From Mixophyes australis (lineage: Eukaryota > Chordata > Amphibia > Anura > Limnodynastidae), in NCBI GenBank assembly GCA_036250195.1, contig JAVHZZ010000002.1, positions 276,174,460-276,238,459 on the forward strand: a stretch of DNA of 64,000 nucleotides. Direction: 5' to 3'. The notes below the pieces were generated by a model, which was not told the DNA's origin, made no database searches, and saw nothing but the letters and a program-made list of their open reading frames with translations. How positions within the stretch are numbered: position 1 is the first letter of the stretch; every line of letters begins with the position of its first letter. Shown here in pieces: positions 20,891 to 31,027 of the stretch. Made by a program: the position numbers and the translations under genes.

Positions 20891-21072
20891 TTCATCGTCT
20901 ATGTCATGACTAGTGGCAGCAGCTTCAGCATTAGGAGGAAGTGGGTCTTGATCTTTCCCTACTTAATCCTCCAAATTTTTGTTTTCCATTATATGTAGCA
21001 CAAGAGAGCGTACCCTTAAGCCACACACACTCGGCAAAGCCTTTAAAAATTATATGCGGCACAGGAGAGTAC

Positions 21073-21371
21073 CACTGGACTCATACTGCTGAATCAGTGA
21101 ACTTTGTAATAGCAGTACCCCTGGACTTATACTGCTGAATCAGTGAACTTTGTAATATAGCAGTACCACTGGACTTATACTGCTGAATCAGTGAACTTTG
21201 TAATAGCAGTACCACTGGACTTATACTGCTGAATCAGTGAACTTTGTAATATATCAGTACCACTGGACTTATACTGCTGAATCAGTGAACTTTGTAATAT
21301 AGCAGTACCACTGGACTTATACTGCTGAATCAGTGAACTTTGTAATATAGCAGTACCAATGGACTTATACT
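21073..21371. repeat. Minisatellite of about 45-48 bp units (copy B)
   Basis: Six to seven units of 'actggacttatactgctgaa', 'tcagtgaactttgtaatata' and 'gcagtacc'. 'cagtgaac' and 'atagcagtacc' are shared with the 56-bp monomer of copy A. The array lies upstream of the transposase start. Confidence 0.94.
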
Positions 21372-21479
21372 GCAGGATTGTTTTGGGATATTTTTTCTTT
21401 TTTTATTATAATTGCTTTTTTTGTAATTTTTTTTATAACTTTTTTTGAAATTTTTTATAATTTGGGAATAATGGGGAAA

Positions 21480-21939
21480 TAACAATGCCCTTAGAAGGAC
21501 AGAGCACAGGACACAGCACCACTGGACTGAACAGGACACAGCACAGGACCCAGCAGCACCACTGAACTCAGAAGGACAGAGCACAGGACACAGCACCACT
21601 GGACTGAGCAGAACACAGCACAGCACAGCACAGAACTGAACAGCACAACACAGCACAGCACAGCACAGAACTGAACAGCACAGCACGAGATATAGCAGGA
21701 CAGAGGACCACCTAACACAACCTCCCTCTACCCTGATCAATGCCCGAGTGAAGATGGCGGCGACTAGCAGGGAATTTATAGGATCCGAGTATCGTGAGAT
21801 CCGACAGCGGGATTATGACTCAGAGCCTCGGTTTCAGTTTTGCAATTGGCGGGAATACCCGGATCTGTCTCAGATCCGGCTCGGATCGGCAACGTTCGGG
21901 TGGGCTCGGATTTCAGATATCCGAGCCCGCTCATCTCTA
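21480..21939 (-). promoter_or_regulatory. Right end and possible promoter of hAT copy B
   Basis: It opens with 'aaataacaatgcccttag', shared with copy A at 11083-11101, then short repeats of 'cagcacagcaca' and 'ggacagagcacagg'. AAGATGGCGGC lies at 21751-21761. TATCGTGAGA at 21790-21799 occupies the place of the TCTCGCGAGA palindrome of copy A, with changes that fit CpG decay. Many 'ggatc' repeats and a terminal hairpin (gggctcgg / ccgagccc) follow. Confidence 0.55.
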
Positions 21940-21947
21940 ATTTTTAG
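21940..21947. repeat. Right target-site duplication of hAT copy B (ATTTTTAG)
   Basis: Identical to 17090-17097. Confidence 0.95.
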
Positions 21948-22183
21948 TGGTGTTTATTTCCACTCTGCAAAAGCGCTTAAGTTTTGCAGCAGTTTTCAGT
22001 TGGCATAGATGAGGTCTTGTCCTATACTTTTAATAGAACACATGTTTTGTCTTCCAGTTGTATGTCAGCGAGGAGCACATTTCGAAGCCCAATGTAAATC
22101 AAAGTTTCAAATATACTAATGTGATATGTACTAAAGAAAAAATTAATGGTTCCTCACTCTCCTGACTAATTTAAGCCATTAAT

Positions 22184-22857
22184 TGTTACGAGCCGCGGTG
22201 AGACGCGGTTCGCTTCCTCCATTGGCATCTCGGCTGTCATGGCAACAGCTGGGACGTCATTTCCCCTTCCCGTCATTCCTACTGTCTCCATGGCAACGGT
22301 CGGGACATTTTCTGAGCAGCGCCATGTCCCGGCAACGCTGGGCAGCCGGGTGTGTGCGCATAGGAATAAACAGCCTGCAGGCTAATTAATTTGCCAGTTA
22401 ATTCATTAGGCAGCCTCTGGGGATACTTGAAGGGCAGGGTCCTGATTGGCTCTTTGCTGTATTTAAGGCAGGGAGGGCTTAGCCTCCCTGCCGGTTACAG
22501 CGTTTCCAGTCCTGTGTTGTTGCTGACCTGCTGTTGGATTCCTGTCTGCCTGATCTTCCATTGTGACCTTTGCCTGTACCTTGGACTTTGCCTGTTTGTC
22601 TGTGCTCCTGAACTTTTGGCTTGTATTCTGGACTTCGCTGTTTCACCTGTTACCCTGGATTCTGCCTGGATATCGATTTCCCTGTCTGCTACAGACCTCT
22701 GATCTCGGCCTGCCACTGACCACCCGCTCCAGTCTGGGCTAGAGACTCTGGTTCCATCTGCGCTACAGCCATCATAGATGAGCTTTTACTACTCTGAGCT
22801 TAAGACCTGGAGGCATCTGAGTACCTGTGAGCAAATAAATCTCTACAGGAAAGGCGG
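22184..22857 (+). repeat. Gypsy LTR fragment abutting Gypsy-2
   Basis: It begins TGTTACGAGCCGCGGTGAG, close to the Gypsy-1 and Gypsy-3 LTR starts. It has a CRE (gacgtca, 22253-22259), two 'catggcaac' X-box-like motifs and AATAAA near 22833. It has no coding region of its own: the sequence passes directly into a second, different LTR at about 22858. It may be a solo LTR that was cut, or half of a recombinant LTR. Confidence 0.7.
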
Positions 22858-23481
22858 TGTACCCCTCCACTCTCCTTTTCTGTCAGTTGCTCACTTCCAG
22901 GTTCGCACGGGGGGGGGGACTGCCACATGACTCCACGTCGGGGACCATCACATGATCCCGTGGTGGGACAAATCAACAGGTTAGTTTCCTCTGACTACAG
23001 CGAAGTTCTGCATGTCCCTGTGAACCTTCTGTGTGCTGATCATTTTCCTATGTACCAGACTCGGCTTGCCTGCTTTTAGTCTCCTTGGATTCTCCCTCTG
23101 TTATTTAGCCATCTGACCTGTGTACCGAACCTGGGTTGTGTCCTGACTACTCTTTGCTTCATCCCTGTGTGCTGTCGGCCATCTGACCTGTGTACCGAAC
23201 CTGGCTGGTGTCCTGACTACTCCTTCTGGATCACCCCTCTGCTGAGTGCTAGCTGTACTGAGCATCGCTCAACATCATCCCTCCTAAGGTACTACCTTAT
23301 TTATTTACTGAATTACCTTTTTCACCTATCCCCCTCATGCCTAGAGACGCGACCTGCAGTCTCCCAGCAGCCAAACCCATCCTGCCTTGCGGTGGTTGTT
23401 GGTGAAGACCAGGGGGCTGTTAGACACCACTTCTTGCTAGGACTGTGATAATCTAGACTGAGTGTACTCTTGAGCGTAACA
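22858..23481 (+). repeat. 5' LTR of Gypsy-2
   Basis: 'acccctccactctcc' through 'cacatgatcccgtgg' matches the 3' LTR at 27748-27843. It ends 'gagcgtaaca'. A 71-base internal duplication of 'gccatctgacctgtgtaccg' and following sits at 23107 and 23178. Confidence 0.8.
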
Positions 23482-23505
23482 GTTTGATCTGACCAAAAAA
23501 TAGAT

Positions 23506-24446
23506 ATGGATGAAACTGGCAACCCCTCAGCACGAGATCTTTTGGGACAATTGGTAGGTCATGTGGAGGAGCAAGAGAAGAACCAGGCACAACTTCTACA
23601 ATTTCTGAGGAGACTTCCAACCCACATGGATACCCTGCAAAACATGTCAGTCCTCTAGCACCAGATCCTCCAGTCCAGGGAGCCACTGCTTCCTTCGCTG
23701 CTTCCCGGCTGTTCCTTTACAGCTTCGGATTCCCAATCCCCTGAAGTTTGACGGTGATCCCAAGTCTTACAGGGGTTTAATTAATCAATGCGCTATCCAA
23801 TTTGAACTTCAGCCTGGAAACTTCCCTACTGACAAGACTAAAGTGGTTTATATCATATCCCTTTTGTCCGGTCAGGCCTTGGCATGGGCTTCTTCTCTTT
23901 GGGAGTGCAATGACCCCCTTCTTCATGCGTACAATACGTTCTTAGAATCTTTTGAAAGGGTATTTGATGAACCTGGCAGAGTCTTCAGTGCAGCTCCTGC
24001 CCTTCTCCGTTTACGCCAAGGGACTCTTTCGTTAGGGCAGTATGCCATTCGCTTCCGTGCCCTAGCCTCTGAGCTGCGATTGAACGATGAGGCGCTTACT
24101 GCCAGCTTCCTGCAGAGACTCTCTGAAAGAATAATGGATGAGCTGGCTGGAAGGGAACTCCCCTCTACTCTTGATGCCCTAATCTCCCTTTGCAATCAGA
24201 TTGATATTTGTTTTCAGAAAAGGAATCAGGAGAGAGAGTATACCCGTCGTGTTACCCCTCAGTTGGCACCTAGGTTCCAGTTTCCAGTCACTCCTGCTGA
24301 AGAGCCTATGCAATTGGGGCGAGCACGTCTTACCGCTGAATAGAGAGAGAGAGATACGTTTCAAAAATAACCTATGTCTCTATTGCAGTGAGTCAGGACA
24401 TCTTCTATGTAAGTGCCTCATACGGCCTGAAAACGGGAAGGTCTAA
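23506..24446 (+). pseudogene. gag: Gypsy-2 gag
   Basis: It starts MDETGNPSARDLLGQLVGHV, then a glutamine/leucine-rich coil. After a stop and shift the capsid-type region runs 23843-24343 with ISLLSGQALAWASSLWE, FERVFDEPGRVFSAAPALL and EEPMQLGRARLT. The zinc knuckle CLYCSESGHLLCKC (C-x2-C-x4-H-x4-C) follows at about 24373-24414 in another frame. Gypsy-4 gag is the closest relative in the window (LLSGQALAWASLLWE). Confidence 0.82.
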
Positions 24447-24472
24447 CCGGCTCTGGTGAGGCTAAGTTAGGT

Positions 24473-24769
24473 ATGTCAGGGACTTCTCCAAGTGATTCTA
24501 ACTTCTCTATTGAAGCATCCCTTCGCTATTCTAATCACCAACTTTCTTTATTAGCACTTATAGACTCATGCGCAGCAGGAAACTTTATTTCTGCAGAAAC
24601 TGCTGCTAAGTTATCCATGCCCAGCATATACCTTCCTCACTCTATCGCTATTACCACTATTGATGGTAGTAGGATTGTGGGTGGATCTGTTAAATTCCGT
24701 ACTGTTCCTGTATCTCTTCAAATTGAAGTCTTTCTCCATCTCATTCTTAATTATTTCAAAAAGTATTAA
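24473..24769 (+). pseudogene. Gypsy-2 aspartic protease with altered active site
   Basis: LLALIDSCAAGNFISAETAA corresponds to the DSGA active-site loop, but glycine is replaced by cysteine (TGC at 24569-24571). The catalytic aspartate is kept. ITTIDGSRIVGGSV gives the following strand. The change probably impairs the enzyme. Confidence 0.75.
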
Positions 24770-24939
24770 CCCTCTAGTCTTAGGACTACCTTGGCTCAAG
24801 ACTCACTCCCCAGTCCTGGATTGGCAGAAGCCTCAAGAGTTATCCTGGCGATCATCTTGTCATTCCCGCTGCTTGCAAAGGGTGATTACCCCTATAAAGA
24901 AGACCATACCTCTAGTCCATATTCTTATGGATATTCCTG

Positions 24940-25780
24940 CACCATATGTCTCTTTCTCTGATGTCTTCAGTGAACAAGAATCCTCCAAGCTACCTCCACA
25001 TTGGTCTTGGGATTGTGCTATTGAATTGCTTCCCAACAAAACTCCTAGTGGACGGGTGTATCCTAACTCTATCCCAGAATCTCTGGCTATGTCAACTTGT
25101 ATTGAAGACAACTTAAAGTGAGGATTTATAAGGAAATCTACTTCCCCAGCTGGAGCTGGATTTTTCTTTGTAAAAAAGAAACATATTGGTGTATACTCCC
25201 CTGTATTGGCTATAGAGGTCTCAATTCTAGTACTATAAAGAATAGAAATCCACTACCCTTAATCCCAGAGCTTTTCGACAGGATTAAAGGAGCATCAGTC
25301 TTCTCCAAGATGGATTTACGGGGCACTTATAACTTTATACGGATCATAAAAGGGGATGAATGGAAAACAGCATTTAATACCCATGACGGCCATTTTGAAT
25401 ATATGGTGAAGCCCTTCGGGTTATGTAATGCCTCAGCAGTTTTCCAACATTTCATGAATGAGATCTTCCAGGATATGCTTTACCATTTTTTCGTCATTTA
25501 TATTGATGACAGCCTCATTTACTCTACTGACCTAAAGTCTCATCGGAAACACACATATTTGCAGTTCTGTCTCGTCTTCGGCAGAATCAATTATTTTTCA
25601 AACTTCAGAAATGTGTCTTTGAATGGGAGAGTCTGCCCTTCCTGAATTATATTATCTCTGGCTCTGGTCTTCAGATGGACCCCGCAAAACTTAGAGAAAT
25701 CTTAGATTGGCCTCAGCCGGTTGGCCTTAAGGCAATTCAGCGATTTCTGAGTTTTGCTAATTTCTACAGACAATTAATTT
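24940..25780 (+). pseudogene. pol: Gypsy-2 reverse transcriptase
   Basis: Blocks in order: FSDVFSEQESSKLPPHWSWD (24955 on), then after frameshifts [35 protein letters not shown] and the active site YIDD at 25499-25510, intact. The thumb and connection ([15 protein letters not shown]) are readable near 25730-25775. Stops near 25120, 25645 and 25780 break the frame. Confidence 0.85.
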
Positions 25781-25789
25781 GAGGGTTCT

Positions 25790-26210
25790 CTTCAAAGTGG
25801 CACCAATCACTGCTCTGACTAATCGCACTGCCAATTCTAAAGTCTGGTCGCCAGAGGCAGTTAGAGCATTCACTCTATTAAAAAAGGCCTTTACAACAGC
25901 ACCTGTGTTACAACAACCTGATACCTCTCGTCATTTTCAGCTAGAGGTAGATGCTTCCTCAATTGGAGTCAGGGCAATCTTATCTCAAAGGTCCCCCTTG
26001 TGGAAAATCCTGCCTTGCGGATTCTTTTCACCAATGTTGACCCCTGCTGAGAGGAACTACGGCATAGGAGATTGGGAATTACTCGCTATTAAATTAGCGC
26101 TGGAGGAGTGGAGACATGTTCTGGAGGGCGCTTCTTTTCCTGTAGTCATCTATACCGATCATAAAAATCTGTTATACTTACAGTCTGCTACCTGCTTGAA
26201 CTCTTGATAA
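25790..26210 (+). pseudogene. Gypsy-2 RNase H
   Basis: [18 protein letters not shown] carries the first catalytic aspartate. [18 protein letters not shown] carries the glutamate region and [15 protein letters not shown] the next aspartate. It removes RNA from the RNA:DNA hybrid during reverse transcription. Confidence 0.83.
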
Positions 26211-26390
26211 GCCAGATGGTCCTTATTCTTTTCACGATTTAACATCTTTATAACCTTCAGACCCGGATCTAAGAACAAAAAAGCTGATGCTCTTTCATGT
26301 TATTTTGACTCTTTTGATCTCGGGGGACAAGACAAGATTAAACCTATCCTGGATCCTGAATGTATTTTAACCACTTCCCCCACAAACCTG

Positions 26391-27526
26391 GTGATTCCTA
26401 TAGGAAAGACGTTCATACCAACTCATCTCCGTGGAAGACTTCTTAAATGGACTCACGTCTCTCGTTTTTCCGGCCATGCCGGAGTTAAAATACCAAAGAA
26501 TGAATCGCCTCAAGTTAGTGGTGGACATCTCTATCCTCTGATGTTCTTCAATACGTCTCTTCCTGCACTATCTGTGTGCAAAGTAAAATTCCCAGTCAGC
26601 ATCCATTCGGGTATCTACATCCCTTAGCGGTGTCGGATTGTCCATGGAGTCATCTTTCAATGGACTTTATCACGGATCTTCCGTTATCCAAAGGGTACTC
26701 TGTGGTCTGGGTAGTTACTGATCGTGTCTCCCGAACAGCCCACTTTATTCCTTTGAAAGGTCTACCCTCCACTTCTTTCCTGGCTCAATAATTTATAAAG
26801 GATATCTTCCGTCTACATTGATTCCCGGATGAAATTGTTTCTGATCGGGGTACTCAGTTCGTGGCTAAATTCTGGAGGGCCTTTTGTCATCTCTGCAGAA
26901 TCAAGTTAAAATTCTCCTCTGCCTATCATCCTCAGACCAACGACCTCACGGTAAAGACCAATCAAGAACTAGAAAAGTTATTAAGATGTTATATTTCTCC
27001 TTCTCATGACAACTGGATTTACTTATTGCCCTGGGCTGAATTCGTCCATAATAACTTATCCCATGAGTCCACTTCTGCTTCTCCCATTTATATTGTACAT
27101 GGCTTTCATCCAAAACTTCCTCCGTTTACAGATCTTTCTCCCTCTGGAGTCCCGGCAGTTGACTCTTTACTTACGGATATTTCCTCCTGCTGGTCCCTCG
27201 CTAAATTAAAATTAACCCAAGCTCCTCTTTCCAATAAAAAAAAATTTGATAAAAAGAGACGCCCCACTGCCTCACTCTGCCCTGGGGATAGAGTCTGGTT
27301 GTCTACACTGAATCTCCGGTTCCAGATTCCTTTCAGGAAGTTTGCTCCCTGGTTTATTGGCCCATTCAGAATCTTGGAAATCATTAATCCTGTAGCCTTC
27401 AGACTGGAACTTCTTCCCACTTTGAAAATCCCTAACGTTTTCCATGTGTCTCGGCTTAAACTGGTGGTCATTAATAAATTCTCCATCTACAACAGAAGCC
27501 CTCCTGCTGTTTCTGTGCCAGATTAG
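26391..27526 (+). pseudogene. Gypsy-2 integrase
   Basis: It opens with the zinc-binding region (RLLKWTHVSRFSGHAGVKI). The catalytic core shows SMDFITDLPLSKGYSVVWVV with the first aspartate, IVSDRGTQFVAKFWRAFC with the second, and AYHPQTNDLTVKTNQELEKL with the glutamate. A C-terminal domain follows (GDRVWLSTLNLRFQIPFRKF, FHVSRLKLVV). Two or more stops interrupt it. Confidence 0.87.
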
Positions 27527-27690
27527 GAATTTGAGGTTAATGAGATTATCAATACCCATATCTCCAGGGGAACTCTTCAGTTTTTAGTTGATTGGAAAGG
27601 CTACGACCCTGAGGAACACTTTTGAGTTCTAGCTCGAGATCTCCATGCTCCTGATCCTCTCAAACGTTTCCACAGAAAATTTAATGACAA
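27523..27690 (+). pseudogene. Gypsy-2 chromodomain
   Basis: After a stop the reading continues EFEVNEIINTHISRGTLQFL then VDWKGYDPEEH, the aromatic-cage pattern of a chromodomain. Chromoviruses use it to steer integration to marked chromatin. A TGA follows the glutamate/histidine end. Confidence 0.8.
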
Positions 27691-27735
27691 ACCCTTTAGG
27701 GTGTCCAGGGTCCTCCCCTTGGGGAAGGGGGGTAC

Positions 27736-27860
27736 TGTAAGAATTCTTACCCCTCCATGCTCCTGTTCCGTCAGCCATGCACTTCCGGGTTCGAGGGGGG
27801 GACTGTCACATGACTCCACATCGGGGATCATCACATGATTCCGCGGCGAGGACTTTGAAT
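27736..27860 (+). repeat. Start of the 3' LTR of Gypsy-2
   Basis: It begins TGTAAGAATTCTTACCCCTCC and matches the 5' LTR to about 27843, after which homology is lost. The rest was deleted or replaced. Confidence 0.8.
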
Positions 27861-28170
27861 AAAAGAGAGGCTTTTGACGTTAATCAGTGATAATAGATGT
27901 AATTGATCAAAATTCAGCACTCAAATACAATTGCTGCAGAGTCAAATCCCCAATGACATAAGTACACAAATGTTTAATGAGACATATATATAGATAAATA
28001 ATACAGGGATTCAACTTAGCGCTATTGGTTCCTCAAGAATAGAACAATCCCAAATAAATTGGGTAATGTATACACACTGTATTGCAGTGTTACTCAAACA
28101 TAAAAATCATAAAAATCAAAATAGCAAGTACACTCTTCTTATATTCAACATATTATCTGAGAACAGTCCA
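27861..28170. other. AT-rich stretch, probably Penelope-like element end sequence
   Basis: Sequence such as 'caacttagcgctattggttcc' has a loose parallel at 56575 ('agcagcgctatcgaccc') beside the second Penelope-like element. Assignment is weak. Confidence 0.3.
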
Positions 28171-28322
28171 ATATCATCATCATCATCATCAACATTTATT
28201 TATATAGCGCCAGCAAATTCTGTAGCGCTTTACAATTGGGAACAAACATTGATAAAACAATACTGGGTAATACATACAGACAGAGAGGTAAGAGAACCCT
28301 GCTTGCAAGCTTACAATCTATA
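28171..28322 (-). mobile_element. SINE-type 3' unit with ATG-repeat tail, copy 2
   Basis: On the minus strand it ends 'tggcgctatataaataaatg' then an ATG repeat. It matches 16404-16568 closely over about 150 bases. Confidence 0.8.
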
Positions 28323-28324
28323 GT

Positions 28325-29480
28325 AATATATTTTCTTGTAGCAAATTCCTCCCCCAAAAGCAATAAAACTTACAGTGTAAATTCTGTCTAGGTTCACGTA
28401 GCAGGTACTTGTAATCTACGTCCGAGAAAGTTCAATCCTCCAAACGGAGTCTGCACCGCTTGTGATCCCCGATGACATGCAAAGAAGAGAAAAGGTTCTA
28501 GTCCAATTCGTTTTCTGAAATCACTCGTATTTATTATACAGAAACATAAAATCCATAAAATCATCACATACAAAAATGGATAGCAGTTGCTCGTACCAGA
28601 TAATCGAATGGAAAGCGCATGTAGAAATGGAACTGCAAGCCCAAATTTTCAAAACGATTCCTCTGCATCAGAAGTAAACACTTAGATCAAGCAAACAGCC
28701 CTCCGTTATTGTCCACCAACACGTTTAGACTGAGAGTCTTTTTCAAGGTGATGTGACAGAACTTCCCGGGGTTATATTTGTACTTCCATCCCCCGATCAT
28801 ATGACCAACAGAATTAAGAATGGTATAATACCAAAAGTAATTCTTAATACAACTTCATTCAACTGGATACAATCTATAAATACAACATCTGCATATCGCC
28901 GATCCTGCTAGTGGTAATATCATATACATTGAATTAGTATCCATTTGTGAATATGATGATAAACTATCATGTCTCCACATCCCAAAAGACATATAGATGT
29001 AAGTAATAAATTGTGCATCACAATAGGATATATACAAAAGAATATAATAAATTTATATAAACAAATAAATAATAAAATTCCATCTTTTCTTCTTTCAATA
29101 AAGTATTGCTCCAAATATAAAAAGAGAAAAAAGAAAAAAACATGTATTAGTGAGCTGTAATTTTTCTAAAAAACATTTCAACTCAAAATCTTTATTAAGA
29201 CCATCAGGCATTAAACAGTTTAACTTAAAAATCCAAAACATCTCCTTTTTCGATAAGAGACTATCCAGATCTCTATTTTTCCAATTTCCTTTAATAATGT
29301 CTATACCCAAAAAGAGCAATTGTGGTGGGTTTTAAAAGGTTTATAAACAGAATGTAGTTCATATTCCATCTTAATATTCCGAAGATGCTCATATAATCGT
29401 TTTATTAAAGGGCGAGAAGTTTTACCCACATAAAGCATACCACCATGACATTCTATTAAATAACTGTTCTAAAAGCTCAT
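28325..29480 (-). mobile_element. Penelope-like element fragment, 3' half
   Basis: On the minus strand a GIY-YIG endonuclease tail (29480 to about 29100) is followed by non-coding sequence that includes 'aacacgtttagactgagagtctttttcaagg' split around 28708-28745, typical of the end regions of these elements in amphibians. No reverse transcriptase part is present. It is cut on the 5' side by Gypsy-3 sequence. Confidence 0.75.
29095..29475 (-). pseudogene. GIY-YIG endonuclease domain of a Penelope-like element
   Basis: Reading from 29475: CHGGMLYVGKTSRPLIKRLY then EHLRNIK, the GIY-YIG core with its conserved arginine and the EH pair. Then, from 29319, LGIDIIKGNWKNRDLDSLLS, KKEMFWIFKLNCLMPDGLNK. 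The end block is parallel to VVWMHKLNSIYPDGLN of the second element at 58200. The domain nicks target DNA for insertion. One frameshift separates the two parts. Confidence 0.8.
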
Positions 29481-29541
29481 CTTGGTGGTCGTGTTCTCTA
29501 ACATTATAACCGGCCATTGAACTTATTGGAAAGGATTATTC

Positions 29542-30384
29542 ATGGATGAAAATGGGATGAATCTCTTTCCAGCCCAAGTCTTAGCAGGACAGATCCAAAC
29601 CCTGTCCCAGATGGTCCAAGGACTAATGCATCATTTGTCTGTACAAGAGGAAGCCTCTAGGACTTCTACTGGCACCTGCTGTAGAACCTAAGTTGAATCT
29701 GCCAAACCGTTTCTCTGGACTGAGAGCTTTATTCCGCAATTTTAAAGTCGTAAGCTCTATTTTCGGCTAAGACCCTGTTCTTCAGGTTCAGAGCAGCAAA
29801 GGGTCGGTATTATAATTTCTCTTCTCCAAGGTGACCCCCAGTCCTGCGCGTTCAGTCTGGCTGCTGCAAGTCCTTCATTACAGTCCGTTAATGCATACTT
29901 TAATGCTTTGTGCCTGCTTTATGATGATCCAGATTGGGTGGCCTCAGCCGAGGCTCACCTTAGGACCTTAAAGCAAAGTCGGCGCTCTGCTAAGGAATAC
30001 TGTGCTGAATTTAGGCGATGGTCTACTGACAGAGAATAGAACGATCCTGGACTGCGCAGTCAATTTTGTTTAGGCTTGTCGGAGCAGATCAAAGACGCTT
30101 TGGTATCGTTCTCCAACATCTTTGGAAAATCTTATGCAGCTCAGCATCAAAATTGACAAATGGAGAGAAGAGCGGAGAAGGAGGTACCTTCCTGTTCATC
30201 ATTGGCCTTTGTTCCTGCCTCAGTGGACATTGAAGAGTCTATGCAATTAGGTGCATACCGTCTTTCTGCAGAAGAAAAAACCAGGAGACGGATCCAAGGT
30301 CTGTGTGTCTACTGTGGCATCAAATGTCATTTTCCCGTTCCTGTCCTAATAAGTCAGGAAAAGTCAGGAAAAGAGTTGGCCTAG
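29542..30384 (+). pseudogene. gag: Gypsy-3 gag
   Basis: It starts MDENGMNLFPAQVLAGQIQT. Capsid-type blocks ([33 protein letters not shown] followed by a stop) parallel Gypsy-1 gag. The final part carries ESMQLGAYRLSAEEKTRRR and GLCVYCGIKCHFPV, a zinc knuckle whose last cysteine and spacing are disturbed by frameshift. Confidence 0.8.
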
Positions 30385-30426
30385 GAGTTAAGGAGGAGGT
30401 TCACCTGGGTCTGGAGATCTTCTCAT

Positions 30427-31027
30427 TGACCGCTTTAGTAAAATGTCTCACTTCATACCTTTAACCAGACTTCCTAGTGCACAGAGTTTAGCATCCCTTT
30501 TTTTGTCTCTCATCATGCACCAGTTCCAAAACGGTTGCCTATAATACCGCCTTCAGTTACTCACCCGAGTTTAGCCCAGGACTTGGGTATAACCCTTTGC
30601 AGATTTCAAAAATTGGCTCCCTCTGATACACCCACAAACCCCGTTATTTGTGCCACTTCATCCTCAAAAGGCTGTCCTCATTTAAACCCACGAAAGTAAG
30701 ACCGCTTGGCATCCCTGTATCTTTAAAACCATGGAAAATCTCTCACGTTCTGTTCGGTGGCTCGTCATGTCTTCAGATGTTCGAGACTTTGTTATGTCCT
30801 GTGAAATTTGTGCTAAAAACGAAACCGCCCTTCAGGACAGTTTATGTCATTATCTGTTCCTACAAGACCCTGCACGCATTTGTCTATGGATTTTATTGTG
30901 GATCTTCCATCTTCAGCAGGCCACAATACTATTTGGGTAGTGGTTGACCGCTTTAGTAAAATGTCTCACTTCATACCTTTAACCAGACTTCCTAATGCAC
31001 AGAGTTTAGCATCACTTTTTTGCCCAG
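30427..31027. repeat. Direct repeat of about 80 bp inside Gypsy-3
   Basis: 30427-30508 ('tgaccgctttagtaaaatgt' and following) recurs at 30945-31026 with few changes. It encodes DRFSKMSHFIPLTRLP of integrase. The repeats are 518 bases apart. Confidence 0.9.

Larger units (their letters stand above)
17098..21939 (-). mobile_element. hAT element copy B, complete ends, 4.84 kb
   Basis: The ends are TAGGGATGTGCACTGGCCAC on the left and, read inward, TAGAGATGAGCGGGCTCGG on the right, with ATTTTTAG on both sides. The left 300 bases align with copy A. The transposase is on the minus strand and is split. The N-terminal part is at 20273-20890 and the LDPRFK part at 19383-19967. A short piece matching the pre-catalytic segment (AMLVLDVHPVSAIC) lies at about 18400-18440. 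Three minisatellites occupy 17413-18385, 18487-18978 and 21073-21371. It lacks the BED finger and the catalytic core. Confidence 0.92.
22858..27860 (+). mobile_element. Gypsy-2: chromovirus-type Ty3/Gypsy element, degraded
   Basis: The order is LTR, gag, protease, reverse transcriptase, RNase H, integrase, chromodomain, polypurine tract (ggggaagggggg at 27721-27732) and the start of a 3' LTR (TGTAAGAATTC at 27736). The 5' LTR lacks its first 15 or so bases and the 3' LTR is cut after about 125 bases. All domains are present but broken by several stops and frameshifts. Confidence 0.9.

Noticed and set aside
21330..21740. Cysteine/valine-rich frame (LCCAVLCCAV)
   Set aside because: It comes from the 'cagcacagcaca' low-complexity DNA in the hAT right end.
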